From NCBI GenBank assembly GCA_900768105.1, contig CAAGBQ010000105.1, positions 1 through 33,234 on the forward strand: DNA of 33,234 bases, given 5' to 3'. The first letter of the stretch is position 1, and the number at the start of each line of letters is the position of its first letter. The position numbers were made by a program, and so were the translations under genes. The notes below the pieces were generated by a model. The model was not told where the DNA came from. It did no database searches and worked only from the letters and a program-made list of their open reading frames with translations. Source of the DNA: Oscillospiraceae bacterium. Its GTDB lineage: Bacteria > Bacillota > Clostridia > Oscillospirales > Ruminococcaceae. Positions 1 to 6,988 of this stretch are shown piece after piece.

Positions 1-61
1 CCACCGGAGGCGCTCGGAATTTCTACCCTTCAATAAGGAGCGAAGCTCCGTCATTTATCGT

Positions 62-147
62 AGCAAGGGCGGCAAAGCCGCCTGTGTTTGGCGTAAAACG
101 CCAAACACAAAATGTTTTCGCCGCAAAGCGGCGCAAACATTCTTGCT
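62..147. repeat. Three-armed structured element (nested inverted repeats)
   Basis: Three perfect or near-perfect hairpins are packed end to end and enclosed by a closing stem. AGCAAG (62-67) pairs with CTTGCT (142-147). Inside are GGCGGC-AAA-GCCGCC (68-82), TGTGTTTGGCGT-AAA-ACGCCAAACACA (83-109) and a 14-position arm with one T/C mismatch around a third AAA loop (111-141). All three loops are AAA and almost no base is left unpaired, so the DNA or RNA could fold into a four-way junction. No T-tract follows, so it is not a simple terminator. The minus-strand reading frame across it (55-261) resembles no protein I know. A dispersed repeat or structured RNA is an inference. Confidence 0.6.
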
Positions 148-294
148 TAAGATACACAGGGGAGCCAAGAACGCACGCCATCTCCCGCGGTGCGAACCTG
201 CACAGGAGGGGAGAGAAGCGCGGCGGCGAAGCCGCATTCTTTTAAAAAAGTTATTTATCATTTATTCTATATACAGTAAAAAGGAAATTTCGCA
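148..294. other. Non-coding structured leader upstream of the PBP gene
   Basis: No credible gene is visible. The stretch has a TCTCCC...GGGGAGA long-range pairing (181-213) around a GGTGC/GCAC stem, then GCGGC-GAA-GCCGC (223-235) followed by ATTCTTTTAAAAAAG and an AT-rich run into the PBP ribosome site (AAAAAGGAAA, 7 bases before ATG 295). The GCGGC hairpin plus TTCTT/AAAAAAG tail resembles the one near 12620-12655, suggesting a shared repeat end. A further small hairpin, GGAGC-GAA-GCTCC, lies at 37-49. I cannot identify a convincing promoter for the PBP gene. Confidence 0.4.
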
Positions 295-2313
295 ATGGAA
301 AACGAAAAAAACGGCAATATAATCAAGTGGCGGCACGCCGCAATCATCATATTGGTTTTGGTTGTGATTTTCGGCGTTATGGTACGGCTTATGACCCTCC
401 AAATAGTAAACGGCGAGGAATACCAGTCCCTTATTACCGAAGGATATTCCGTCACAAAAAAAATCGAAGCCGCCCGCGGCGATATTGTTGACCGCTATGG
501 CAGAAGCCTTGCCGACAACCGCGTTTGCTATGACATAACCTTTGATAAAAATAACATAGTCAAAAATTCCGAAAATTCTGTAATTCTGGAGCTTATCGCC
601 ATCCTTGAAGAAAACGGTGAGGAGTGGATCGACAACCTGCCGATTTCGGAACAGGCGCCGTGGGAATATGCCGGTTCCGAAACGGCGCAGACGCGCCTTC
701 GCAAGCGGCTTGACCTTGCGGAATTTGCTTCCGTGGAGGATGTTATCTTCCGCCTGAAGGAGCGTTATGGCCTTGAGGATATGAACGACGCCGACTTCCG
801 CAAGGTTGCCGGAGTGCGTTATGAGATGGAGCGCGTCGGCTATAACTACAATACCCCGTATACCTTTGCGGAAGATGTTTCCTCCGCAACCGTCAATATC
901 ATCAGCGAGCACAGCTATTATTTTCAGGGCATTGATATTGTGGAAAGCTATGTCCGCGAATATCCGAACGGCGACGCCGCGCCCCATATTGTCGGAATGA
1001 CCGGCATTATCTTCGAGGAAGAATACGATAAGCTTGACCACAGCATATACGGTATGAACGATATAATCGGAAAAAGCGGGCTTGAATCCGCTTTTGAGGA
1101 ACAGCTCCGCGGACACGACGGCACCGTAAAGGTGACATATGACGCAAACGGCGATGTGGTAAGCGAGGAGGTAATCGACCCCGCCGTTCCCGGTGCAACG
1201 GTGGTTTCCACCATAGATATTGACCTTGTGCGCGTGGCGCAGGAAGCCCTTGCAAAGCAGATAGAATATCTCCGCGCCAATGCGGAGGAGGGCAAGGGCA
1301 AGGAATCCGAAGGCGGCACCGCGGTTGTTATAGAGGTCGGCACCGGCGAGATACTCGCGGTCGCAAACTATCCCAGCTATAACCTTTCCACATATGCCGC
1401 GGATTATAACTCCCTGCTTGAAACGGAGTATAACCCCCTTTTCAACCGCGCCTGCGAGGGACTGTATGCAATCGGTTCCACCTTTAAACCCTGTATGGCA
1501 ACTGCCGCTTTGCAGCTTGGCGTTATAAAAGCAAATTCCACCGTCACCTGCAACCATGTTTATACCTATTACGACGACTATCAGCCAACCTGCCTCGGCA
1601 ATCACGGCTCAATAAATGTAATTCGCGCGCTGGGCTATTCCTGCAATATATTCTTTTATGAAATCGGCCGCGAAATCGGCATAGACAACATCCGCCAATA
1701 CGCCTATTACTATGGCTTGGGCGAACCGACCGGAATTGAGCTTAAAGAGCGTATCGGACAGGTTTCCAATCCGGATTATGCCGCGGAACGCGGCATTACA
1801 TGGCAAAAGGGAGATGTTCTTCAAACCGCCATCGGCCAAAGTTACAGCCAGTTTTCACCGGTGCAGGTGGCAAACTATGTTGCCACCATAGCAAACAAAG
1901 GCGTGCGTGTGAACGCACATTTTGTAAAAAGCGTAAATGCCTATGATTTCAGCTCCGTGCTTTACGAAACGCCGATAGAGGTGCTTTCCGATATGGGAAT
2001 GACGGATTACACCTATGAAACGGTGCTGAAGGGTATGCTTCAGTCCTCGCAGGATTCTTCCGGCTTTGTTTGGCGCCAAAGCCCGCTTTACGGCAAGGTT
2101 GCCTCAAAAACCGGCACCCCGCAAACAAGTACCGCCACTGTGAACAGTACCTTTATCTGCTTTGCCCCTGCGGATGACCCTAAAATTGCCGTTGCCGTAA
2201 TTATCGAAAAGGGCTGGCAGGGATATACCGCCGCTCCGGTTGCCCGCGACATTTTGGAATATTACTTCGGCGAAACCCAAACCGAGGAAAACGACAATGT
2301 AATTCTTCCGTAA
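295..2313 (+). CDS. Class B penicillin-binding protein (PBP2-type transpeptidase)
   Basis: A 672-residue D,D-transpeptidase that cross-links peptidoglycan outside the membrane. It has a short cytoplasmic N-terminus and one membrane segment (about residues 14-34), followed by the PBP dimerization region with the RGDIVDRYGR motif near residue 60. The catalytic domain carries all three motifs: STFK (S395 nucleophile), SCN (S449-C450-N451) and KTG (K605-G607). No PASTA domain follows, so it is not a typical SpoVD; a PBP2/MrdA-like elongation or sporulation PBP fits better. ATG 295 is preceded by AAAAAGGAAA. It is followed by a strong terminator and converges with the spoVA genes. Its place beside spoVAD/AE makes a role in spore-envelope peptidoglycan possible, but that is inference. 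Confidence 0.9.
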   Translation: MENEKNGNIIKWRHAAIIILVLVVIFGVMVRLMTLQIVNGEEYQSLITEGYSVTKKIEAARGDIVDRYGRSLADNRVCYDITFDKNNIVKNSENSVILELIAILEENGEEWIDNLPISEQAPWEYAGSETAQTRLRKRLDLAEFASVEDVIFRLKERYGLEDMNDADFRKVAGVRYEMERVGYNYNTPYTFAEDVSSATVNIISEHSYYFQGIDIVESYVREYPNGDAAPHIVGMTGIIFEEEYDKLDHSIYGMNDIIGKSGLESAFEEQLRGHDGTVKVTYDANGDVVSEEVIDPAVPGATVVSTIDIDLVRVAQEALAKQIEYLRANAEEGKGKESEGGTAVVIEVGTGEILAVANYPSYNLSTYAADYNSLLETEYNPLFNRACEGLYAIGSTFKPCMATAALQLGVIKANSTVTCNHVYTYYDDYQPTCLGNHGSINVIRALGYSCNIFFYEIGREIGIDNIRQYAYYYGLGEPTGIELKERIGQVSNPDYAAERGITWQKGDVLQTAIGQSYSQFSPVQVANYVATIANKGVRVNAHFVKSVNAYDFSSVLYETPIEVLSDMGMTDYTYETVLKGMLQSSQDSSGFVWRQSPLYGKVASKTGTPQTSTATVNSTFICFAPADDPKIAVAVIIEKGWQGYTAAPVARDILEYYFGETQTEENDNVILP

Positions 2314-2320
2314 CGATAAA

Positions 2321-2347
2321 AAACGCCCTCCGCAAGGAGGGCGTTTT
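2321..2347. terminator. Bidirectional rho-independent terminator (PBP / spoVAE)
   Basis: CGCCCTCC-GCAA-GGAGGGCG is an 8-bp GC stem with a GNRA tetraloop (2324-2343), with A-runs on the left and TTTTT on the right. It starts 7 bases after the PBP stop and 43 bases past the spoVAE stop, so it can stop both convergent transcripts. Confidence 0.9.
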
Positions 2348-2389
2348 TGTCTGCCGGCGGCGCGCAGGTTCGCGCCGATTTTTCCGCTT

Positions 2390-2743
2390 TTATTTGTCCT
2401 TCGGCTTAAAAAACGCCGCGGCAAGCAGCCCGAAAAATACCGAAGCGGTAATTCCCGCGGAAGCGGCGGAAAGCCCGCCGGAAAGCGCGCCCAAAAGCCC
2501 GTTTTTTGCAACGGAAGCGCGCACTCCCTTTGCAAGAAGGTGCCCGAAGCCGGAAAGCGGCACCGTTGCGCCCGCTCCGGCAAAGTCAACGATCGGCTGG
2601 TACAGCCCAAGGGCGGAAAGAATGACTCCCGCCACCACAAAGCCGACCAAAATCCGCGCGGGCGTAAGCTTTGTGCGGTCAATAAGAAGCTGCCCGATAA
2701 GGCAAATGGTCCCGCCCACGGCAAAGGCCTTTATATATTCCAT
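2390..2743 (-). CDS. spoVAE: Stage V sporulation protein AE (SpoVAE)
   Basis: A 117-residue membrane protein of the SpoVA complex, which moves dipicolinic acid into the forespore and releases it at germination. Several hydrophobic segments are visible. The family signature is seen in GGTICLIGQLL near the N-terminus and in the GAGATVPLSGFGHLL stretch. These parallel the corresponding segments of SpoVAC in the same window, as expected for these paralogues. I chose ATG at 2743 because GGGAGGT lies just upstream and because this ATG overlaps the spoVAD stop as TGATG; a frame extending to 2776 lacks support. It is translationally coupled to spoVAD and ends at the shared terminator. Confidence 0.92.
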   Translation of the reverse strand: MEYIKAFAVGGTICLIGQLLIDRTKLTPARILVGFVVAGVILSALGLYQPIVDFAGAGATVPLSGFGHLLAKGVRASVAKNGLLGALSGGLSAASAGITASVFFGLLAAAFFKPKDK

Positions 2744-3765
2744 CAAAAAATACCTCCCTTTTGCGAAGAATAGCAAACAAGGTGAGCAACCCCGGGAATG
2801 GTTTCGCCCTGCTGAACGCTGGTGGGGCTCATAAGCGCGCCGGTGGAAACAAGCAGCACATTTTTAAGCTCCCCGCTTTTTATCCGCGGAAGAATGTGCC
2901 CGCTTGCCACGGCGGCGCTGCACCCGCAGCCGGAAGCGCCCGCTTCCACCTGCTGGCGCTTCCGGTCATAAATCAAAAGACCGCAGTCGTTATAGTTTTC
3001 GCCAAGGGCGAAGCCCTCCTTCGCCAAAAGGTCGCGCAAAAGCCCCGCGCCGACAAAGCCAAGGTCGCCGGTAAGAATAAGGTCATAGTCCTCCGGCGCG
3101 GAATATGTGTCGCGGAAAAACTGCGAAAGGGTGGCGCAGGCGGCGGGCGCCATCGCCGCGCCCATATTGTTTTGGTCGTTTATGCCAAGGTCCTCCACCG
3201 TGCCGAAGGTAACCGCTTTAATAAACGGTGCGTTGCCTTCCTTTGCGATAACTGCCGCTCCCGCCGCCGTTGCCGTCCATTGGGCGGAAGGCGGGCGCTG
3301 GCCGCCGTATTCAAGCGGAAAGCGGTATTGCCGCTCCGCGCTGCAAAAATGCGACGAAGCCACCGCAAGGCAAAGCCCCGCAGGCCCATCGGCAAAAACG
3401 GCGCTTAACGCGCTTGCTTCGGCATATGTGGAGCAGGCGCCGTAAAGCCCGATAAACGGCACCCCCGCGCCGCGCGCGCCATAGCCGGAAGCAATGCACT
3501 GATTAAGCAAATCTCCCGCAAAAATAAAATCCGCATCGGAAAGAGCGCGCCCGCATTTTGAAAGGGCGGCGGCCGCCGCAGTTTGCTGCATTTTGCTTTC
3601 CGCCTTTTCCCATGTTTTTTCGCCGAAGCGCGAATCCTCGTTTATCACATCAAAATCCGCACCAAGGGGACCTTCGCCCTCCTTTTTGGAGCCGACGGCC
3701 GCAGAGGCAAGAACACCCACCGCGCCGTCGATAATAATAGTTTGCTTTCCTATTTTATGTGCCAA
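2743..3765 (-). CDS. spoVAD: Stage V sporulation protein AD (SpoVAD)
   Basis: A 340-residue soluble protein with a thiolase-like fold. In Bacillus SpoVAD binds dipicolinic acid on the forespore membrane surface and works with the SpoVA channel proteins. Recognisable family stretches include the N-terminal KQTIIIDGAVGVLASAAVG, the GLYGACSTYAEA region (about residue 105), SSHFCSAERQYRFPLEY, and the C-terminal HILPRIKSGELKNVLLVSTG. The start is a TTG at 3763-3765, chosen because a perfect GAGGTGAT ribosome site lies 5 bases upstream and no better start is nearby. Its stop overlaps the spoVAE start. Unusually, spoVAC is not directly upstream: a 183-bp gap and two transporter genes precede it on this strand. 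A forespore (sigma-G) promoter is expected, but I could not define one. Confidence 0.93.
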   Translation of the reverse strand: MAHKIGKQTIIIDGAVGVLASAAVGSKKEGEGPLGADFDVINEDSRFGEKTWEKAESKMQQTAAAAALSKCGRALSDADFIFAGDLLNQCIASGYGARGAGVPFIGLYGACSTYAEASALSAVFADGPAGLCLAVASSHFCSAERQYRFPLEYGGQRPPSAQWTATAAGAAVIAKEGNAPFIKAVTFGTVEDLGINDQNNMGAAMAPAACATLSQFFRDTYSAPEDYDLILTGDLGFVGAGLLRDLLAKEGFALGENYNDCGLLIYDRKRQQVEAGASGCGCSAAVASGHILPRIKSGELKNVLLVSTGALMSPTSVQQGETIPGVAHLVCYSSQKGGIF

Positions 3766-3948
3766 AATATCACCTCATAAAGTAAAAACGGCCAGCCAAA
3801 TCCTTCTTTGCGAAGCGACAAATGCTGTCCGTTTTGTTTGTTATATTTTGTGCGTCTTTTTTTCGGCTATACAGAAAATCATACCGCTGTATTGATAAAG
3901 ACCTTTCGCCCTTTTTGGCAATGCCGTCATAATATCCCGCTTATTATC
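3766..3948. other. Intergenic gap before spoVAD
   Basis: No gene is visible. This AT-rich spacer separates the half-TSUP pair from spoVAD and probably carries the spoVAD promoter. On the minus strand there is a GTATG that could be a sigma-F/G -35, but no convincing CATNNTA at the right distance. Only the GAGGTGAT ribosome site at the spoVAD end is secure. Confidence 0.35.
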
Positions 3949-4314
3949 TTATTTATTATCCCGCTTATTTGCAAAAAGCTCGCGCAGGCCAATAAAAAGC
4001 AAAAAAATCGCAAACAGCGTTCGCAAAAGCTCCTTATCAACGGCGCCGGCAATAAAGGAACCGAGAAAAACCCCCGGTATTCCGAAAATTACCGAAGCAA
4101 GGGCGCTGCGCCATTTTACATAGCCGTTTTTAAGATGAATCAAAATGGCACAAAGCGCAGTCGGCAAAAAGAAAACAAGGTTTATCCCCTGGGCGGAAAG
4201 CTGGCCTACTCCCGCAAAGGCGGTCAAATAAAGCAGCAATATGCTTCCGCCGCCGACGCCCATGGCGCTGCACGCGCCGGAAACAAAGCCCGCCAAAAAA
4301 TCGAGCACGCTCAT
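3949..4314 (-). CDS. Half-length TSUP (TauE/SafE) transporter subunit, second of pair
   Basis: A 121-residue protein with about four membrane segments. The N-terminal GxxSAMGVGGGSILLLY motif is typical of one repeat of the TSUP/TauE-SafE family, whose members export sulfite, sulfonates or other small anions. Usual family proteins are about 250 residues with two such four-helix repeats in one chain; this is a single repeat. The ATG at 4314 overlaps the stop of the upstream half-gene as ATGA, so the two are translationally coupled and probably form a heterodimer equivalent to one full transporter. The substrate cannot be inferred from sequence. Its position between spoVAC and spoVAD hints at a sporulation link. 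Confidence 0.85.
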   Translation of the reverse strand: MSVLDFLAGFVSGACSAMGVGGGSILLLYLTAFAGVGQLSAQGINLVFFLPTALCAILIHLKNGYVKWRSALASVIFGIPGVFLGSFIAGAVDKELLRTLFAIFLLFIGLRELFANKRDNK

Positions 4315-4688
4315 TTAAGCACCTGCCCCAAAAGCATTTTTGCGGCGGCAAAAACCACAAATCCGCCAAAAATCCGCCGCAGCGTAACGGATTTTATTTT
4401 GGTGAAAAGCAGCGAACCCGCAATTCCGCCCGCAATTCCGCCGGGGATAAACCCAAGCGCTTCGCTGAAATCAAGGCGGCCGGTGCTCAAATAAAGATAA
4501 GCGCTTAATACGGAAAGCGCCGCCATCATCAAAACGGAGGTGGCGTGGGCTTCCTTTACCGAAAGACCGCTTTTTTTGAGCATAGGCACCGCGACCATTC
4601 CGCCGCCGGAGCCAAAAAGCCCGTTTAAAATCCCCGCGGCAAAACCCGCCGCGGCGGCTTTCCACCATTTTTTTATTGCTTTGAGCAT
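4311..4688 (-). CDS. Half-length TSUP (TauE/SafE) transporter subunit, first of pair
   Basis: A 125-residue protein with about four membrane segments and the TSUP repeat motif GILNGLFGSGGGMVAVP near residues 19-36, followed by HATSVLMMAALS, a stretch conserved in TSUP N-terminal repeats. It matches the N-terminal half of a full-length TSUP protein and its neighbour matches the other half. ATG 4688 is preferred over a longer frame reaching 4901, because the extension would run through the spoVAC start region and has a non-membrane composition; AAAGGG lies 12 bases upstream. It is transcribed divergently from spoVAC across a 93-bp spacer. A coupled two-gene transporter is more likely than a frameshifted single gene, since both halves have intact starts and an ATGA overlap. 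Confidence 0.85.
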   Translation of the reverse strand: MLKAIKKWWKAAAAGFAAGILNGLFGSGGGMVAVPMLKKSGLSVKEAHATSVLMMAALSVLSAYLYLSTGRLDFSEALGFIPGGIAGGIAGSLLFTKIKSVTLRRIFGGFVVFAAAKMLLGQVLK

Positions 4689-4781
4689 TGTTTGAGCACG
4701 CCCTTTCACAAAAATCCTGCGAATATTTTTGCCGGAAACGGCGACAATAACCGCAAAGAGCAAAAAAAGAGGTGTTTTTTC
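4689..4781. promoter_or_regulatory. Divergent promoter spacer, TSUP pair / spoVAC
   Basis: This 93-bp spacer must hold control signals for both directions. GAATA at 4721-4725 fits a sigma-F/G -35 for spoVAC, but the bases 15-19 downstream (GACAATAA) match CATNNTA poorly, so I do not assign a promoter. The spoVAC ribosome site AAAAGAGGTG is at 4766-4774. The octamer TTGAGCAC occurs at 4692-4699, between the TSUP ribosome site and start. Confidence 0.4.
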
Positions 4782-5231
4782 TTGCCGGTTTCTCCTGATG
4801 AATATAAAAAAATGGGCGACCGCGCGGTTCCGCCCACAAAGGAATGGCGAAACCTTTGCGGAGCCTTTCTTATCGGCGGCGCAATCTGCACCATTGGGCA
4901 AATTTTAACCGATTTATACAAAGCCGCGGGGCTTGGGGCGGTCGCGGCGAGCACGCTGTGCTCGGTTTCGCTTATTTTTATTTCTGCGGTGCTCACCGCC
5001 CTTGGCATATACGATAACATTGCAAAATTCGGCGGCGGCGGAACCCTTGTTCCCATAACCGGATTTGCAAACGCGGTTGTTTCGCCCGCAATGGAATTCA
5101 AAACCGAAGGCTGGGTCCTTGGCGTGGGAGTAAAAATGTTCACCATTGCCGGTCCGGTTATAGTTTACGGCGTTTCCGCAAGCGTGGTTTACGGAATCAT
5201 CTATTGGCTTTTGAGCACGGTGCTTAAATAA
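4782..5231 (+). CDS. spoVAC: Stage V sporulation protein AC (SpoVAC)
   Basis: A 149-residue integral membrane protein of the SpoVA dipicolinate channel; the Bacillus homologue acts as a mechanosensitive channel in germination. Family landmarks are GGAICTIGQILTD, the GIYDNIAKFGGGGTLVPITGFAN stretch (positions about 80-103), and the MEFKTEGWVLGVG segment, all spaced as in known SpoVAC. I chose TTG 4782: it has AAAAGAGGTG 8 bases upstream and gives almost exactly the usual family length (about 150), whereas the frame can be extended to 4692 only through unrelated charged sequence. It lies apart from, and opposite to, spoVAD-spoVAE, unlike the usual AC-AD-AE operon. Confidence 0.92.
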   Translation: MPVSPDEYKKMGDRAVPPTKEWRNLCGAFLIGGAICTIGQILTDLYKAAGLGAVAASTLCSVSLIFISAVLTALGIYDNIAKFGGGGTLVPITGFANAVVSPAMEFKTEGWVLGVGVKMFTIAGPVIVYGVSASVVYGIIYWLLSTVLK

Positions 5232-5274
5232 GCGAACCCCCGCGCCGAAAAGCGGGTTTCTTCCGCTTTTTTTT
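5231..5274 (+). terminator. Probable terminator after spoVAC
   Basis: A two-tier hairpin: AAGCG/CGCTT outside and AACCC/GGGTT inside, followed directly by a T-run (about 5267-5274). It begins at the spoVAC stop. The stem is interrupted, so confidence is moderate. Confidence 0.55.
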
Positions 5275-5284
5275 AAAGCAAAGC

Positions 5285-5315
5285 AAAAAAAATCGCCCCA
5301 CCGAAAGGTGAGGCG
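5285..5315 (-). terminator. Terminator of rpsT
   Basis: On the minus strand CGCCTCACC-TTTC-GGTGGGGCG (5294-5315, one G-T pair) is followed by a run of eight T (5285-5292). It begins 20 bases after the rpsT stop. Confidence 0.8.
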
Positions 5316-5335
5316 AAATTTTGCAATATCAAAAA

Positions 5336-5602
5336 TTACTGGGCGTTTGCTGCGTTAAGCTTCTTTGCAAGAGCGGATTTGCGTCTTGCGGCAGTGTTTT
5401 TATGAAGGATACCTTTTGCTGCTGCCTGGTCAACGCGTTTGATGGCAAGGCGGATTGCAGCTTCTTTATCCTCTGCGCCGGAAGCGCAGGCAAGCTCTGC
5501 TTTTTTGATGTTAGTTTTAAGGTTGGTCTTTATTGCTTTATTGCGGGCAGTTTTGACGGCAATAACTTTAACTCTCTTTTTAGCGGATTTAATATTCGGC
5601 AT
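5336..5602 (-). CDS. rpsT: 30S ribosomal protein S20
   Basis: An 88-residue basic protein that binds 16S rRNA in the small subunit. MPNIKSAKKRVKV at the N-terminus, the NKAIKTNLKTNIKK helix and the C-terminal KGILHKNTAARRKSALAKK segment are diagnostic of S20. ATG 5602 is chosen over a longer frame to 5638 because GGAGGTG lies 7 bases upstream and S20 proteins start with MPNIKSA. It is monocistronic, with its own sigma-A promoter upstream and a terminator downstream. It lies divergently beside gpr, an arrangement common in Firmicutes. Confidence 0.97.
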   Translation of the reverse strand: MPNIKSAKKRVKVIAVKTARNKAIKTNLKTNIKKAELACASGAEDKEAAIRLAIKRVDQAAAKGILHKNTAARRKSALAKKLNAANAQ

Positions 5603-5646
5603 TCGGTTACACCTCCTTCGCTTATCGGATACATTCACAAATAGTC

Positions 5647-5675
5647 ATTTTATACGAAATGTTCCGTTCTGTCAA
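5647..5675 (-). promoter_or_regulatory. Sigma-A promoter of rpsT
   Basis: On the minus strand TTGACA (5675-5670) and TAAAAT (5652-5647) are separated by 17 bases. This is a perfect -35 and a good -10, about 45 bases upstream of the rpsT start. A 9-bp inverted repeat, TTTTGGGCT/AGCCCAAAA (5680-5688 and 5706-5714), sits immediately upstream of the -35 and may affect either rpsT or the divergent gpr. Confidence 0.75.
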
Positions 5676-5785
5676 GGGTTTTTGGGCTTAAATTTATTTT
5701 ATTATAGCCCAAAATATGCCGGATATTGCATTAACACGGTCTGCAGCAACCGGTACAAAGTAATTATACCAAAGGAGTGGCGCAT

Positions 5786-6571
5786 TTGTCAATCAAAAGT
5801 GACCTTGCTTCCGAAATAATTAAGGGAATTTCAAAAGAAAATCTTCCGAAAATCAAATATCATCGCTTTGGAAGCGTTGATATAACAAAAATCGAAATAG
5901 AAAACGAAAGCCAGTCGAAGGCGGCTTTTCGCCCCTGCGGAAAATATATTTCGATAGAAGCGGAAAGCGTGCTTGACCCAACGGCAAACAGCGACGAAGA
6001 AATCGCCGCAATCGCCGCGGAGCTTTCCGCCCTTTTGCCGGAGCAGGGAACGGTTCTTGCCGTGGGAATAGGCAACGAAGCCCTTGCCGCGGATTCCCTC
6101 GGCGCGGCGGCAATTTCCGCCATGTGCGCCGGAAGCTTTTTTGGGCGGCGGCTTTGCTGTCTTTCCACCGGCGTTTGCGGAAAAACCGGATTTTCTCCCC
6201 TTGAAATGATAAGCTCCGTAATTGAAATGACAAAGCCCGCCGCCGTGGTTCTCATCGACGCCCTTGCGGCGGAGCACATCTCCCATATAGGCAAAACCGT
6301 CCAGCTAACCGATGCGGGCATATGCCCCGGTTCCGGCGCGGGGCGCGAAAAGTTCGAGCTTTCCGCCGCCGTCCTCGGCGTTCCGGCAATCGCCGTGGGT
6401 ATGCCCACGGTTATAGGCTATCCGGCGCAGGAGCAGGGAAAAACCGTGCTTGTGGCGCCTTGCGATATTGATGTTACCGTAAAGCGTGCGGCGCGGCTTA
6501 TTGCCCTTGGAATTGAGCTTGCGGTTTTTCCCGCTCTCGGTCTGGATACCCTGAAGGAGCTTTCATATTAA
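5786..6571 (+). CDS. gpr: Germination protease Gpr (SASP endopeptidase)
   Basis: The aspartic-type spore protease that degrades small acid-soluble spore proteins at germination. Family signatures are IGNEALAADSLG (matches GLGNWNVTPDALG; candidate catalytic D103), TGVCGKTG, LIDALAAE, TDAGICPGSGAGREK (candidate catalytic D176) and LGVPAIAVGMPTVIGY. I chose TTG 5786: the ribosome site AAAGGAG (5771-5777) is 8 bases away, while a GTG at 5777 overlaps that site. The product is 261 residues, about 100 shorter at the C-terminus than the Bacillus enzyme. With this start only four residues precede SDLASE, the counterpart of Bacillus TDLAVE, so the long activation propeptide seems absent. spoIIP lies nearby, as in Bacillus, but on the other strand. 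Confidence 0.92.
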   Translation: MSIKSDLASEIIKGISKENLPKIKYHRFGSVDITKIEIENESQSKAAFRPCGKYISIEAESVLDPTANSDEEIAAIAAELSALLPEQGTVLAVGIGNEALAADSLGAAAISAMCAGSFFGRRLCCLSTGVCGKTGFSPLEMISSVIEMTKPAAVVLIDALAAEHISHIGKTVQLTDAGICPGSGAGREKFELSAAVLGVPAIAVGMPTVIGYPAQEQGKTVLVAPCDIDVTVKRAARLIALGIELAVFPALGLDTLKELSY

Positions 6572-6575
6572 AACG

Positions 6576-6612
6576 GCGGAGCAATATTAAAGCGCTATGC
6601 TCCGCATTTTTT
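6576..6612 (+). terminator. Terminator of gpr
   Basis: GCGGAGCA (6576-6583) pairs with TGCTCCGC (6598-6605), followed by ATTTTTTT. It begins a few bases after the gpr stop and abuts the end of the convergent small gene. Confidence 0.8.
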
Positions 6613-6899
6613 TAAAACGGATTTACAATATACCGCAGCAAAAGCTGGTACCACGGCGGCAAAAGCACCGCAAGCGGTTCCAGCTTTTGTGCAAAAAACA
6701 GCATCGGAGTAAAATCCACCGAGAATTTTTCGCCCAAAGCTTCACCGAAAAGCACCCCATCGCTGAAGCCGAGCAGCAAAAACTCTCCGGAGGAAAAGCC
6801 GCTTGCTTCCGCGGCGGAGGAAATCAGCACCGCGGCAAAAAGCCCCGCCAAAACAGTAAGCGCCGCCGAAAGAGTAAACCCAAAGGCGCGTTTAAACAT
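6612..6899 (-). CDS. Small membrane protein of unknown function downstream of spoIIP
   Basis: A 95-residue frame with one clear N-terminal hydrophobic segment (about residues 8-31, Ala/Leu rich) and a weaker hydrophobic C-terminus. I recognise no family. A ribosome site GGGAGGT lies upstream, but 14 bases from the ATG, which is long; an in-frame stop just upstream rules out an earlier start. It follows spoIIP by 90 bp on the same strand and could be its last operon member, in which case mother-cell or forespore expression is likely. It may be a real sporulation-associated small protein, but the coding evidence is limited to the start context, orientation and composition. Confidence 0.5.
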   Translation of the reverse strand: MFKRAFGFTLSAALTVLAGLFAAVLISSAAEASGFSSGEFLLLGFSDGVLFGEALGEKFSVDFTPMLFFAQKLEPLAVLLPPWYQLLLRYIVNPF

Positions 6900-6988
6900 C
6901 CTTATAATTCAGTACCTCCCTTAAAGCCGCAGGCTTGCGCAAAACCTCCGCGCCGCCTTATATAAATTCTTGCCAAAGGGCGGCAAAG

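Noticed and set aside
55..261. A 68-codon minus-strand frame at the window start
   Set aside because: It is made of hairpin sequence (the three-armed element) and has no ribosome site; the structure explains the open frame better.
262..1605. A 447-codon minus-strand frame opposite the PBP gene
   Set aside because: Antisense to a complete PBP with all catalytic motifs; no start signal and no family resemblance.
3949..4688. A single TSUP gene broken by a frameshift
   Set aside because: Both halves have intact starts and stops, with an ATGA overlap and full four-helix repeats, which fits two coupled genes better than a disrupted one.
4721..4750. A sigma-G promoter for spoVAC
   Set aside because: GAATA fits the -35, but no CATNNTA lies at the right distance, so only the spacer was annotated.
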